Assembly: GCF_001708405.1 (NCBI RefSeq)
Contig: NZ_CP012418.1
Coordinates: 1,323,501 to 1,387,500 of the forward strand
Length of the DNA stretch: 64,000 nucleotides
From: Kangiella sediminilitoris
GTDB taxonomy: Bacteria; Pseudomonadota; Gammaproteobacteria; Enterobacterales; Kangiellaceae
Reading direction: 5' to 3'
This document shows, piece by piece, positions 50,189 through 62,445 of this stretch. A program made the position numbers and the translations under genes. A model generated the notes under the pieces. That model had not been told where the DNA came from, ran no database searches, and saw only the letters and a list, made by a program, of their open reading frames with translations. Positions within the stretch are counted from its first letter, which is position 1; every line of letters starts with the position of its first letter.

Positions 50189-51352
50189 TTAAGCATACTG
50201 CCTGGCAAGCTTCATCCAATTTAACTTCTGCTCCTCGAGCTTAAGCTTGAACTGCTCATAGTTCTCAATAAGGTGAGCTTTTTCCTCAGCAATTTCATGA
50301 GCCAGGTCTGCCTTTTTAGACTCTATCCAAGCCTTTTTCGCTTCATAGAACTCTGCCATATGAGCAACTAACTGATCATATTCGTCATGAAGTTTCTGCA
50401 TGATTTCTTCAGCATTCGGCAAATGCGCCGTTTTCTCTTTAGCTTTCAGCAGTAGCGTCTCAGCCTTTGCCCTTTCAATCTTATGAGCTGGTGCAACTTT
50501 AAGGTTTTTAGTTACACCAATCCAACTTAAAGACTTAATCCACCACTTGGATGGGTCAAAGTGCCACCAGCGGATGCCATTACGGTAATCAAGCTGAAAT
50601 TTATGGTGATAGTTATGGTAACCTTCGCCGCCAGTTAAAACTGCCAGGATAAAATTATCACGAGCAGAGTTCTCTTCAGTATATGGACGAGAACCCCAGA
50701 TGTGGGCCAGTGAATTAATAAAGAACGTCAGGTGATGTGACCATACCAGGCGGAACACACCAGCGACCAGCATCATTTCCCAGAAATGACCATAAGCAAG
50801 TCCAAGTAGAGCCGGAACAGCTACGTTTAGGCCGATGCTCAGCACCCAGTAATACTTGTGCTGGAACATAACAATTTTCTGTCGCTTCAGGTCTGGACAA
50901 CGATCGTATTGCTCATTGTAACGGCCATTGTCACGACGTTTTAGAATCCAGCCAATATGCGAGTGCCAAAACCCCAGACTGGCCGAGTATGGATCTTTTT
51001 CATCGTGATCAACGTGTTTATGGTGCATACGATGATCGGATGACCAGTGAAGTGCACTATTCTGCAATGCCAGACAGCCACCAAAAGCTAAAAGCCCACG
51101 TAAAAATGCATTCGCCTCATATGCTCTATGAGACCATAAGCGATGGTACCCCATTGATATTGAGGTGCTTGAGAATAGCCATAAGCCAATTCCCCACATC
51201 CATGTAGACCAGTGATAGCCATATTCCATACCGTACCACGGTACCAATGTCACAGCCGCTAAAAAGCTGAGACCGAAGAATATAATGTTAGCCCAAATTA
51301 ACTCACCTTTCTTTTTTGAAGGTTCATTGGCATAACTTTGAACATCTGACAT
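50189..51352 (-). CDS. delta-9 acyl desaturase with helical C-terminal tail
   Basis: A 387-residue membrane di-iron desaturase that puts a cis double bond into acyl chains (acyl-CoA or phospholipid), adjusting membrane fluidity. Membrane helices and histidine boxes HRLWSH (70-75), HRMHH (107-111) and HNYHH (near 247) match the DesC/SCD family. Residues from about 295 to the end form a long charged coiled-coil-like tail rich in Glu, Lys and Ala, which is not part of the catalytic fold. Divergent from a FabR-type repressor, with two FabR-like operators between the genes. Confidence 0.93.
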   Translation of the reverse strand: MSDVQSYANEPSKKKGELIWANIIFFGLSFLAAVTLVPWYGMEYGYHWSTWMWGIGLWLFSSTSISMGYHRLWSHRAYEANAFLRGLLAFGGCLALQNSALHWSSDHRMHHKHVDHDEKDPYSASLGFWHSHIGWILKRRDNGRYNEQYDRCPDLKRQKIVMFQHKYYWVLSIGLNVAVPALLGLAYGHFWEMMLVAGVFRLVWSHHLTFFINSLAHIWGSRPYTEENSARDNFILAVLTGGEGYHNYHHKFQLDYRNGIRWWHFDPSKWWIKSLSWIGVTKNLKVAPAHKIERAKAETLLLKAKEKTAHLPNAEEIMQKLHDEYDQLVAHMAEFYEAKKAWIESKKADLAHEIAEEKAHLIENYEQFKLKLEEQKLNWMKLARQYA

Positions 51353-51371
51353 TTACTTACCTCTCTAAAAC

Positions 51372-51389
51372 AGCGTACACATGTACGCT
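51372..51389 (-). promoter_or_regulatory. FabR/DesT-type operator, desaturase side
   Basis: AGCGTACA-CA-TGTACGCT: 8-bp perfect arms with a 2-base centre, matching the E. coli FabR-like consensus. It lies 20 bases upstream of the desaturase start. Confidence 0.85.
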
Positions 51390-51434
51390 TAAATCTGAGC
51401 ACAGTATAACGACTAAGACAAAAATTTGCAATCC

Positions 51435-51452
51435 AGCGTACAGCTGTACACT
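51435..51452 (+). promoter_or_regulatory. FabR/DesT-type operator, regulator side
   Basis: AGCGTACA-GC-TGTACACT, one mismatch between arms, same spacing as the first site. It lies about 50 bases before the regulator's ATG and suggests autoregulation. Confidence 0.8.
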
Positions 51453-51502
51453 TAAGCTATTGTTTTCTATACTAGGCATACTATTACCAACAAAACACTA
51501 TT

Positions 51503-52135
51503 ATGTCTGGCACTCGCGCACAGCAAAAAGAAAAGACTCGCCAAGCAATTATCAATGCTGCCTTGGCCCATCTATCCGCTGATCATAGCTTTTCAAGCAT
51601 GAGCCTGCGAGAAGTTGCCAGAGAGGCAGGAATCGCCCCGACCTCCTTCTACCGACACTTTAATGACATGGAAGAACTTGGCCTGACACTTGTAGACGAA
51701 TCAGGTGTTACCTTACGGGAACTCATGCGTAAGGCTCGTAGCCGTATCGAACGTAAAGGTAGCATCATTAAAACATCGGTTGATACATTTATGGAATTTG
51801 TTGAAAGAAACCCTAACATATTCAGATTACTACTTCGTGAACGTACAGGTATCTCACCAGCATTTCGGGAGGCAATTGCCAGAGAAATAGAACACTTTAA
51901 AGAAGAGCTCAGTGAGTACCTGGCACAGGAACCAATGTACGCACCAGACCAGGCTTTTACTTTGGCGGAAGGTTTGGTCACTATCGTATTTAATGCCGGT
52001 GCCGAAGCCCTGGATATGAAGCCAGAGGGTCGAGAAGCGTTAAAAGAAAGAACAATTCTCCAGCTGCGCTACATTACACTCGGTGCACAGCTAGCAGCAC
52101 AGCTGGAAACAGATACTTCTAAGGAAGCTAGTTAA
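51503..52135 (+). CDS. fabR: FabR/DesT-family TetR-type repressor
   Basis: A 210-residue TetR-family repressor of unsaturated fatty acid synthesis. The DNA-binding helix-turn-helix is at residues 30-55 ([36 protein letters not shown]), and the C-terminal ligand domain contains [33 protein letters not shown], as in FabR. In E. coli FabR controls fabA and fabB, and in Pseudomonas DesT controls an acyl desaturase. The adjacent divergent desaturase makes a DesT-like role likely here. It ends converging on, and overlapping by a few bases, the threonine aldolase stop. Confidence 0.9.
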   Translation: MSGTRAQQKEKTRQAIINAALAHLSADHSFSSMSLREVAREAGIAPTSFYRHFNDMEELGLTLVDESGVTLRELMRKARSRIERKGSIIKTSVDTFMEFVERNPNIFRLLLRERTGISPAFREAIAREIEHFKEELSEYLAQEPMYAPDQAFTLAEGLVTIVFNAGAEALDMKPEGREALKERTILQLRYITLGAQLAAQLETDTSKEAS

Positions 52136-53135
52136 AGAAAGCTTTCACCTGCGAACAGACATAATCAAGCTGCTCCTGGTTGACATCAAGATGCAAAACC
52201 CAGCGCATGGTTTCACCAGGAATAATGCGTATACCCTTTTCTAATAAGAACTCTGCAAGACTCTCGGCTGTCTCCATATCAGTCTTAATAAAAACCATAT
52301 TGGTTTGAACTAGCTCCTGTTTAACCTTAAGTTTAGGAAAATCTGCTAAACGTTTAGCTAAAACTTTGGCCCGAGCATGATCTTGAGCCATACGTTCCAC
52401 ATGGTTTTCTAGCGCATATATCCCTGCAGCGGCGAGAACACCAGCCTGGCGCATACCGCCCCCGACCATTTTACGCCAGCGACGGGCCCATTTAACAGTA
52501 TCCTTATCAGCACACAAAACAGAACCAACCGGAGCCCCGAGTCCTTTAGAAAGACAGATAGATACTGAGTCTGCGTATTGAGATAAGTCTTTTAGCTCAC
52601 AGCCAAGCTCAACGACAGCGTTAAATGCTCGAGCTCCATCAAGGTGCAAACCTAATCCCTTTGATTTAGCAAACTCATACGCTTTACTCATATAATCTAG
52701 AGGTATTACTTTGCCGTTATGGGTGTTCTCAAGACACAGCAGTTTCGTTCGAGCAAAATGATAATCGTCTTTTTTTATAACGGACTCTACTTTGGCTAAG
52801 TCCAATGTCCCATCGGGCTCTACTTCTACAGGCTGAGGCACAATGCTTCCTAAAACGGGAGCGCCGCCTGCCTCATATAAATAAGTGTGGTAGCCCTGCC
52901 CCACAATATACTCTTCTCCTCGTTGGCAATGAGCCAATAACCCTACGAGATTGGACATGGTTCCAGAGGGTACAAATAAGGCATCCGCCTTACCCGACAT
53001 TTCAGCCATTAATTCTTCCAGCTTATTTACTGTCGGATCATCCTGAAACACATCATCACCCACTGCAGCTGCAGCCATTCTTTTACGCATTGCTTCAGTA
53101 GGTTGCGTTACAGTATCACTTCTTAGGTCAATCAT
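52128..53135 (-). CDS. ltaE: low-specificity L-threonine aldolase
   Basis: PLP enzyme splitting L-threonine (and allo-threonine) to glycine and acetaldehyde. The 335-residue product has PLP lysine K197 in [15 protein letters not shown] and the conserved [12 protein letters not shown] start. ATG 53135 is preferred over the GTG at 53144 because of the family start and an AAGAG ribosome site. Its stop overlaps the fabR stop region by 8 bases. Confidence 0.95.
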   Translation of the reverse strand: MIDLRSDTVTQPTEAMRKRMAAAAVGDDVFQDDPTVNKLEELMAEMSGKADALFVPSGTMSNLVGLLAHCQRGEEYIVGQGYHTYLYEAGGAPVLGSIVPQPVEVEPDGTLDLAKVESVIKKDDYHFARTKLLCLENTHNGKVIPLDYMSKAYEFAKSKGLGLHLDGARAFNAVVELGCELKDLSQYADSVSICLSKGLGAPVGSVLCADKDTVKWARRWRKMVGGGMRQAGVLAAAGIYALENHVERMAQDHARAKVLAKRLADFPKLKVKQELVQTNMVFIKTDMETAESLAEFLLEKGIRIIPGETMRWVLHLDVNQEQLDYVCSQVKAFFN

Positions 53136-53235
53136 TATGGACACTCTTTTGAATAATTATTAGAAGCTATCTTAGCGATAGAAAAACGGATAGTCTATCC
53201 AAGACTCACGGTCAAATCGATACGACTTTTAAAGC

Positions 53236-53257
53236 AAAAAAGGCACCCGAGGGTGCC
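53236..53257 (-). terminator. intrinsic terminator after icd
   Basis: GGCACCC / GGGTGCC stem with a tight loop, then six T on the minus strand. Confidence 0.9.
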
Positions 53258-53281
53258 TTTTTCATCCTTACTAATTAGCTT

Positions 53282-55597
<2,316 letters not shown>

Positions 55598-55720
55598 TTA
55601 TACGCGAAAACATCGTTTCCTGCATTCTCAATTATGCAAACTAACAACAACCCATGCATACTCTTAAATTTAAGGTTACAATGCCAACCTTTCGAGAAGA
55701 GTGATTAATTATTAATCAAC

Positions 55721-56335
55721 ATGAGTCAGCTAATATTATTCAACAAGCCATTTAATACATTATGTCAGTTCACTGGAGAAGCCGGCGACTCCACTTTAGC
55801 AGACTATATAAATGTGAAAAACGTCTATCCGGCAGGCAGGCTTGATAAAGATTCTGAAGGTCTACTTCTGTTGACAGATGATGGACAGTTGCAACACCAA
55901 ATTGCTGACCCGAAAAACAAGATGGAAAAAACCTACTGGGTTCAAGTAGAGGGCGCGCCCGATAACGAGGACTTACAACCCTTACGTGAAGGTGTGGTAA
56001 TTCAAAAATATAAAACCAAACCTGCAAAAGTCAGAGTTATTGATACACCAAGAGTCTGGGAGCGAATCCCGCCTATAAGGGAGAGAAAAACCGTTCCGGA
56101 TAGCTGGCTGGAGATTGTTATCAGCGAAGGCAAGAATCGGCAGGTTAGAAGGATGACAGCATCTATTGGGTTCCCTACTCTCCGTTTAATCCGTGCCAAG
56201 GTTGGCCAATGGGGACTTGAGGGTTTAGGCCCCGGAGAGTTTAAGGCTCTGGAAATAGAATCTCCTAAAGCCAATAAGATTAATAAAAGGGCAACCTCCA
56301 AACGCATTAAAAGGTTCAGCAAAGGGCGTAAATAA
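55721..56335 (+). CDS. rluE: 23S rRNA pseudouridine synthase RluE
   Basis: RsuA-family pseudouridine synthase; RluE modifies U2457 of 23S rRNA. The 204-residue product has FNKPFNTLCQFTG, the catalytic aspartate in GRLDKDSEGLLLLT and EGKNRQVRRMTA, without an S4 domain, as in RluE. The basic tail (KRATSKRIKRFSKGRK) may aid rRNA binding. First gene of an rluE-nudJ-mnmA-hflD cluster, conserved next to icd. Confidence 0.93.
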   Translation: MSQLILFNKPFNTLCQFTGEAGDSTLADYINVKNVYPAGRLDKDSEGLLLLTDDGQLQHQIADPKNKMEKTYWVQVEGAPDNEDLQPLREGVVIQKYKTKPAKVRVIDTPRVWERIPPIRERKTVPDSWLEIVISEGKNRQVRRMTASIGFPTLRLIRAKVGQWGLEGLGPGEFKALEIESPKANKINKRATSKRIKRFSKGRK

Positions 56336-56371
56336 GCTATCATACGCACACTATTTTGACAGGTAATATTT

Positions 56372-57987
<1,616 letters not shown>

Positions 57988-57988
57988 T

Positions 57989-58603
57989 ATGACTAATTAT
58001 AATTTTTCAGACTCAGTTATTGCCTTGGCAGCTATTAGCCAAGCTATTTATTGTGTTAAAGATATTTCTCGCAAAGGCCAAACTGACCCGGTCGATATGG
58101 AAATAATGATAGAGAGCCTCCTAAAAACCGATGCTGATAGTACTGAAGAGATATACAAAAATCATAAATATCTAACTACAGGCCTACGCTTTCTAGTTGA
58201 GCAGTTATCAGGCCCAAGAACAGACGCAGAGTTTAGCCGCTACCTGGTTAATATACTGAGTCTGCAAAAGCGCTTCTCAAATGACGCCAATATGCAAAAA
58301 GTTATGGGGTCTAGGGTCGCCCAAGCAAAGCGACTTTATGAGTATCAGGAAAAAATAGATCAAGATTTGATAGAGCAGCTGGCTCACATATACAAAGACA
58401 CAATTTCAACCTACCCTACAAAGATTCAGGTTTCCGGAAACAGTCAATATCTGCAACAAAGTGCAAACCAAGCCAAAATACGTGCTCTACTATTATCAGC
58501 TATAAGAGCAGCCGTATTATGGCATCAGGTTGGTGGTAAAAAGCGCCACTTCCTTTTATCAAAAAATAAAATAATTGAAACGGCTAAAGCTTATCTAGCA
58601 TGA
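57989..58603 (+). CDS. hflD: high-frequency lysogenisation protein HflD
   Basis: A 204-residue helical membrane-associated protein. The opening SDSVIALAAISQAIYCVKDISRKG, the LVEQLSG and YLVNILSLQKR segments and the C-terminal IRALLLSAIRAAVLWHQVGG match HflD. In E. coli it restrains phage lambda CII; its host role is unclear. In many relatives purB follows; here it does not, and the next gene is a converging PDZ protein. Confidence 0.94.
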   Translation: MTNYNFSDSVIALAAISQAIYCVKDISRKGQTDPVDMEIMIESLLKTDADSTEEIYKNHKYLTTGLRFLVEQLSGPRTDAEFSRYLVNILSLQKRFSNDANMQKVMGSRVAQAKRLYEYQEKIDQDLIEQLAHIYKDTISTYPTKIQVSGNSQYLQQSANQAKIRALLLSAIRAAVLWHQVGGKKRHFLLSKNKIIETAKAYLA

Positions 58604-58627
58604 GTTGAATTAGAGCTGAGAGTGCTT

Positions 58628-59932
58628 TTACTCAAGTGAGCATTCAGCATTCTCAACTTTTGTGACGATAGGCTCCCAATAAAGACCTTTATGTATTTTA
58701 TATCGGTCAGTACGGTTATATTGTGCTCCCAGGAAATAACGTTTATTAGCCTCAACCTTCAAGACTAGCGTTTTGCTTTTCCTGGAAAACGGCCTTCTTT
58801 TACTCACTATTGGCGTTATTTTATTAACCGGGATGTGATCATAAAGTTTAAATTTATGAGTGCCCGGTTCCAACTCATAATTTACCTTGTAGGGACTGAC
58901 CGTTTCACCATTAAGTTTTGTTGCATCAACTCTATATATTTCACTAACTTCACTTGGGTTAATCAAAAATGTTACATAACCACATGAGTTATTGTCCTGT
59001 TCATTTTTAATAGAGAAGTGCCAGCTGGGAACCTCTCTACTATCAATGGTAGAAGACAAAACTAAAGCTGATCCTTTTCTTACTATATTAAATTTTAACT
59101 CATCACCTGTCTTAAGTTGTAAGCTGGATAATTGCTGCTCAAATAGCTCACCATTAACAGCAATGCCCTGTATAATATCACCAATTTCAAAACCCATTCG
59201 ATCTGCGTTACTACCAGATACAACGCTCAAAACTTCCCTACTCTCTTCATCGATTAGAAGCCCAAGCTCTACTAAAGTTTGAGCTTTTTTAGTAACACTA
59301 ATTTTTAAATCAGAGTTATCAAGGTTAGTTTCAATTTGATAAATTTTACTTAATCTAAAATTGATTCTTTCTTGTAACTGGTTAAGGTATATCAGGCTGG
59401 TGCTAGAGCTTAACTCGTCACTGTCTCTTATATAAGTAACATTATCCTGGAAGTTGCCCGAAGACTTTGAATATAACTCCCATCTAGGTGTAAAAGCTTT
59501 TGAGACAGTGAGCTTAAGCTGTAAATCCTCTCCTTGCCGATTAACAAAAACATTTAATTCATCATTTTCGTTAAAGTGCAATTCAGAAAAATTGCCATCG
59601 ACTGATTTATCATTAATCTGAACACGTTTAATAACATCACCGGGCAATAAACCGAGATTATGAGCGACCCCTTCGGCAGACACAGATAGCACCTGTTGAT
59701 TTTTAGGTTCAACTATTACGCCTGCCCTGATTAATTCCTCGTCTGGGCTTGATAAATATACGGCCCACCCATGCTCACCCACATCTGTTTCCAGTTCTAG
59801 CACGCGCGAAAGGGTCTGGCTGATATCAGAATTAATATCTTCCAGTAGAGCATAGCTTTTCTCATCTTTGATCTGAAATGCACTTACACTGCAGCAAAGG
59901 GAAAGGACAATAAATAGCAATAAATGTCTCAT
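58628..59932 (-). CDS. secreted protein with two PDZ domains, unknown role
   Basis: A 434-residue secreted protein, signal peptide ending near VSAFQ. Two PDZ-type repeats are visible: residues about 60-140 (VLSVSAEGVAHNLGLLPGDVIKRV) and 230-300 (VLSVVSGSNADRMGFEIGDIIQGI), with an alpha-helical region between. The C-terminal third (LEPGTHKFKLYDHIPVN and VEANKRYFLGAQYN) resembles carbohydrate- or envelope-binding beta domains (PEGA/DUF2846-like) seen in periplasmic proteins. No protease catalytic residues. Third gene of the sigma/anti-sigma operon; its ATG follows the anti-sigma-like stop directly, so it may be the envelope sensor. Confidence 0.75.
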   Translation of the reverse strand: MRHLLLFIVLSLCCSVSAFQIKDEKSYALLEDINSDISQTLSRVLELETDVGEHGWAVYLSSPDEELIRAGVIVEPKNQQVLSVSAEGVAHNLGLLPGDVIKRVQINDKSVDGNFSELHFNENDELNVFVNRQGEDLQLKLTVSKAFTPRWELYSKSSGNFQDNVTYIRDSDELSSSTSLIYLNQLQERINFRLSKIYQIETNLDNSDLKISVTKKAQTLVELGLLIDEESREVLSVVSGSNADRMGFEIGDIIQGIAVNGELFEQQLSSLQLKTGDELKFNIVRKGSALVLSSTIDSREVPSWHFSIKNEQDNNSCGYVTFLINPSEVSEIYRVDATKLNGETVSPYKVNYELEPGTHKFKLYDHIPVNKITPIVSKRRPFSRKSKTLVLKVEANKRYFLGAQYNRTDRYKIHKGLYWEPIVTKVENAECSLE

Positions 59933-59933
59933 G

Positions 59934-60452
59934 TTAAATTCGGGCCACTTTATATTGGTTAATGTATAAAGCTTTAAGGTTTTTGGTTACGCGCAACTTT
60001 TCTTCCCAAACCTGTTCTAATTGAGCTATAGAAACGCCTGGGCCTGCACTGTATATTTGTTGAATACTTTCATCAATCAAGCCTATCTCATCTCTAAGTT
60101 TCAAGGCTTCAATATATTGAGTAGAGCTCAACTGATTGGTTTCAAACCCAGCTATTTCCTGCTCGATTGCATTAGCTTCCACCATAAACTTTTTAATCGT
60201 CCGGTCAATGTTATCTGTGGTGCTGGTAGTTGGGTACCCTATAATAATAGAAAAGCCAATGACTATTAAAACCACAGCAGCAGCAAACCATTGTTTTACA
60301 GTTCTAGGTTTACCTGCTTCTCGTTCGGAAAAGTGCTCTTCAAGCTGGGCCTGGAATGTTGCATCTTGAGAAAGATCCACGCTTTTAGCGGGCACTTTAT
60401 CAAACTCTTGCTTTAGACAGTCAAGTAACTCTCGTTCAGAATCATTGTTCAT
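59934..60452 (-). CDS. single-pass membrane protein, probable anti-sigma factor
   Basis: A 172-residue protein with an acidic cytosolic N-terminus (residues 1-50), one membrane helix (WFAAAVVLIVIGFSIIIGYP, about 55-74) and a helical periplasmic domain. This is the topology of ECF anti-sigma factors. It lacks a recognisable zinc anti-sigma HxxxCxxC motif. It overlaps the ECF sigma gene by 11 bases. The anti-sigma role is inferred from position and topology only. Confidence 0.65.
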   Translation of the reverse strand: MNNDSERELLDCLKQEFDKVPAKSVDLSQDATFQAQLEEHFSEREAGKPRTVKQWFAAAVVLIVIGFSIIIGYPTTSTTDNIDRTIKKFMVEANAIEQEIAGFETNQLSSTQYIEALKLRDEIGLIDESIQQIYSAGPGVSIAQLEQVWEEKLRVTKNLKALYINQYKVARI

Positions 60453-61017
60453 AATTGTTACCTACCTTATGACCACTGTAGCGCTGGTCACTTGCTAACG
60501 ACTTTAAGGACTTCATGGCTCTACTGAATACCACTCTAGAGTTTTGTTCACTGATATCTAAGGTATTAGAAATTTCCCTATGCGTATAACCTTCTACTGT
60601 TGACAGCCATACTACTAGCCTTTCACGTTCATCTAGTAAATCGAGGAAGCGCTGCACATCCCAGTGCTCACTTTGTATTACACTAAGGGATTCTGGGGCT
60701 GAATAATCAAAGGCTTCACTATCATCAATATCAACTAACTTAGAGTTTGCTCGTATAACGTCAATGATGGTGTTGTAGGTTACACGCTTCATCCAACCAT
60801 TCAGTTTTTTTGTATCACTGACAGCGTCAATTCCTGTCATCATCTTTACCATAACTGTCTGTAAAATATCAGCTGCCCGCTGCTCATCCCTTAACATCTG
60901 ATAAGCTAAATTAAAAACAGGCTGCTTATATAGTTGATAAATATGCGTTATGGCAAATTTATCGCCCTTCTGAGCCTTTTTAATGATCTTTTTGGGGCAG
61001 CTAAGTTTGAACGACAA
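60442..61017 (-). CDS. ECF RNA polymerase sigma factor
   Basis: A 191-residue ECF sigma factor: region 2 (VFNLAYQMLRDEQRAADILQTVMVKMM, WMKRVTYNTIIDVIRAN) and region 4 (RFLDLLDERERLVVWLSTVEGYTHREISNTLDISEQNSRVVFSRAMKSLKSL). Translation appears to start at TTG 61017 after a GGGAAA ribosome site. First gene of a sigma, membrane anti-sigma-like, PDZ-protein operon. A TGTCACA-N16-CGTC promoter of the ECF type lies about 30 bases upstream, consistent with autoregulation. Confidence 0.92.
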   Translation of the reverse strand: MSFKLSCPKKIIKKAQKGDKFAITHIYQLYKQPVFNLAYQMLRDEQRAADILQTVMVKMMTGIDAVSDTKKLNGWMKRVTYNTIIDVIRANSKLVDIDDSEAFDYSAPESLSVIQSEHWDVQRFLDLLDERERLVVWLSTVEGYTHREISNTLDISEQNSRVVFSRAMKSLKSLASDQRYSGHKVGNNYEQ

Positions 61018-61046
61018 GTTTTTCCCAGTTCAGTCTTTAACAGTAA

Positions 61047-61073
61047 GACGATTATGACACCTGAAGTGTGACA
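61047..61073 (-). promoter_or_regulatory. ECF-type autoregulatory promoter
   Basis: Minus-strand -35 TGTCACA (61067-61073), 16-base spacer, -10 CGTC (61047-61050), placing transcription start about 20-25 bases before the sigma factor's start codon. The -35/-10 pair matches the ECF promoter form known for several groups. Confidence 0.6.
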
Positions 61074-61116
61074 ATAAAATATGCAAAAAAAACCACCAGT
61101 TAAAGATTTAATTCAA

Positions 61117-61704
61117 TTAGACACAGTTGGAATAAAAATTATTGTTTGGAGTAGGAACCCATTGAAGCATTTGCCCACTATTAACACGCCCCTCTACAAG
61201 TATTTGCTTGTTACTATTCTTAAGATAGCAACGTTTATTTGAGTTGGCAGTATTTCTAATAGTCATGTATTGCTTCCCAGAGCTCATTTTCAATATTATT
61301 TGATAGTTTCTTTTTGGATATTTTTTCCAAACATAAGCAGATCTCGCCCAGTTGTTACAGGTATAATTTAAACTTCCACCACTCATGTGACCTATCTGTT
61401 TAAGCTCAGTCGTCTGTCTCGGACTTGCGATGATTGTATTCGCCCTGCGACCACCAATAGTATTGGTACACCTAACGGTGTAGTTACTTCGGTTTATTAT
61501 TTGACCTTGCCATATATTACATAATCCGCCGGTTTTATAGCTGTAACCTTTATAACTATCAGTTTCGTACGGGGCCTCCCTTGTACAAGTTCTTTGCCCA
61601 CCCATGCCAGCATTAAATTCATCCATAGCGCGGAGAAATGTGTCGGAACATCCAGCTAATATAATGAAGCAAGATATTGATAATATTATTCTTATTACTG
61701 TCAT
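61117..61704 (-). CDS. unrecognised lipoprotein, Cys/Arg-rich
   Basis: Not recognised. The 195-residue product has a lipoprotein signal with lipobox LAGC (C19), then a basic mature region with six more cysteines (for example QRTCTREAP, GLCNIWQGQ, VRCTNTIGG, LNYTCNNW, KRCYLKNSN) that could form three disulphides. The repeated aromatic and Arg/Thr-rich pattern suggests a beta-rich envelope protein. It lies upstream of the ECF operon in the same direction and has a CRP-like site ahead of it. Confidence 0.7.
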   Translation of the reverse strand: MTVIRIILSISCFIILAGCSDTFLRAMDEFNAGMGGQRTCTREAPYETDSYKGYSYKTGGLCNIWQGQIINRSNYTVRCTNTIGGRRANTIIASPRQTTELKQIGHMSGGSLNYTCNNWARSAYVWKKYPKRNYQIILKMSSGKQYMTIRNTANSNKRCYLKNSNKQILVEGRVNSGQMLQWVPTPNNNFYSNCV

Positions 61705-61736
61705 AACGGACTCCCTACTAACAAAAGATACTTTTA

Positions 61737-61752
61737 TGTGACGTAGTTCACA
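61737..61752. promoter_or_regulatory. CRP/Vfr-type binding site
   Basis: TGTGACGTAGTTCACA, exact match to TGTGA-N6-TCACA, centred 41 bases before the lipoprotein's ATG. Cyclic-AMP control of that gene is a reasonable inference. Confidence 0.7.
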
Positions 61753-61983
61753 CTATATTACATGTGATTTAAAATGAAATCCATATGCTGCTGGTTAACA
61801 GGACGTCAACCTGTAGAAAACTGATAAGCGGAGAGAGTATCTTGTTAATAACGACTACATGCAAGCCTAACGTGAATTTAACCAAGGTAATCCTTGTCTT
61901 CATTCAGCAACAAGAAACAAAATTCTGTGTGAGGATTATGGCCGGGCTATCAGAGCGCTACAAGATCCATAAACGACGGGCAT

Positions 61984-62009
61984 AAAAAAACCAGCTAAAA
62001 AGCTGGTTT
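61984..62009 (-). terminator. second terminator downstream of the rRNA operon
   Basis: AAACCAGCT / AGCTGGTTT with loop AAAA, followed by seven T on the minus strand. Confidence 0.8.
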
Positions 62010-62042
62010 ATTGGTATAAGCGATCATGCGCCCTTTAGGGTA

Positions 62043-62076
62043 GGGTCTGCCCCGTGGGGTTTGGCGAGAGCAAACC
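62043..62076. repeat. short palindromic repeat with adjacent hairpin
   Basis: GGGTCTGCCCCGTGGGGT (62043-62060) differs at one base from 29586-29603 near tRNA-Arg. It is followed by a hairpin GGTTTG / CAAACC (62058-62076). Confidence 0.6.
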
Positions 62077-62160
62077 TCCTTGTGGATGATGCCTGAACGT
62101 CATGCTGAGTCTTTGCAAACCATCAGCCGTCCCTATCATTTAAAAATTATTCCCAGATAT

Positions 62161-62185
62161 AAAAAAAAGCCACCCGAAGGTGGCT
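62161..62185 (-). terminator. rRNA operon terminator
   Basis: AGCCACC / GGTGGCT stem with CGAA loop, followed by eight T on the minus strand, just beyond 5S. Confidence 0.9.
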
Positions 62186-62200
62186 TTCTTTTTTATTAGC

Positions 62201-62317
62201 GCTTGGCGATGACCTACTCTCACATGGGGAAGCCCCACACTACCATCGGCGATGAGTCGTTTCACTTCTGAGTTCGGCAAGGGATCAGGTGGTTCCAACT
62301 CTCTATGGTCGCCAAGC
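62201..62317 (-). rRNA. rrf: 5S ribosomal RNA
   Basis: Minus-strand 117-base 5S gene: GCTTGGCGACC 5' end paired with GGTCATCGCCAAGC 3' end, with the conserved CTTGCCGAACTCAGAAG and CGCCGATGGTAGTG segments matching E. coli 5S. Confidence 0.97.
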
Positions 62318-62445
62318 AAAATCGTTTGGATATTGACCTAAAGTCTTAATAATTCGGCAGAAGAAGTTTTAATATCTGTAATATGCAGTATTCAATCACG
62401 CTATGTCTGTTGCTTCGACATACAACCCAATGTGCTTGGGGTTAT

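Larger units (their letters stand above)
61705..62200. other. gene-free stretch between the lipoprotein and 5S rRNA
   Basis: About 500 bases. It holds a CRP-type site (61737-61752), two minus-strand terminators (61984-62009 and 62161-62185) and, between them, a copy of the short GGGTCTGCCCC-type repeat at 62043-62060 with a neighbouring hairpin. A 66-codon plus-strand frame at 61785-61985 has no ribosome site and is not believed. Confidence 0.6.

Noticed and set aside
61055..61073. Palindrome in the sigma-factor promoter region as a separate operator
   Set aside because: Arms are only four bases (ACAC/GTGT); the -35/-10 reading as an ECF promoter explains it better.
61785..61985. 66-residue plus-strand protein after the lipoprotein
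   Set aside because: No ribosome site, no recognisable pattern, and it lies in a region of terminators facing the other way.
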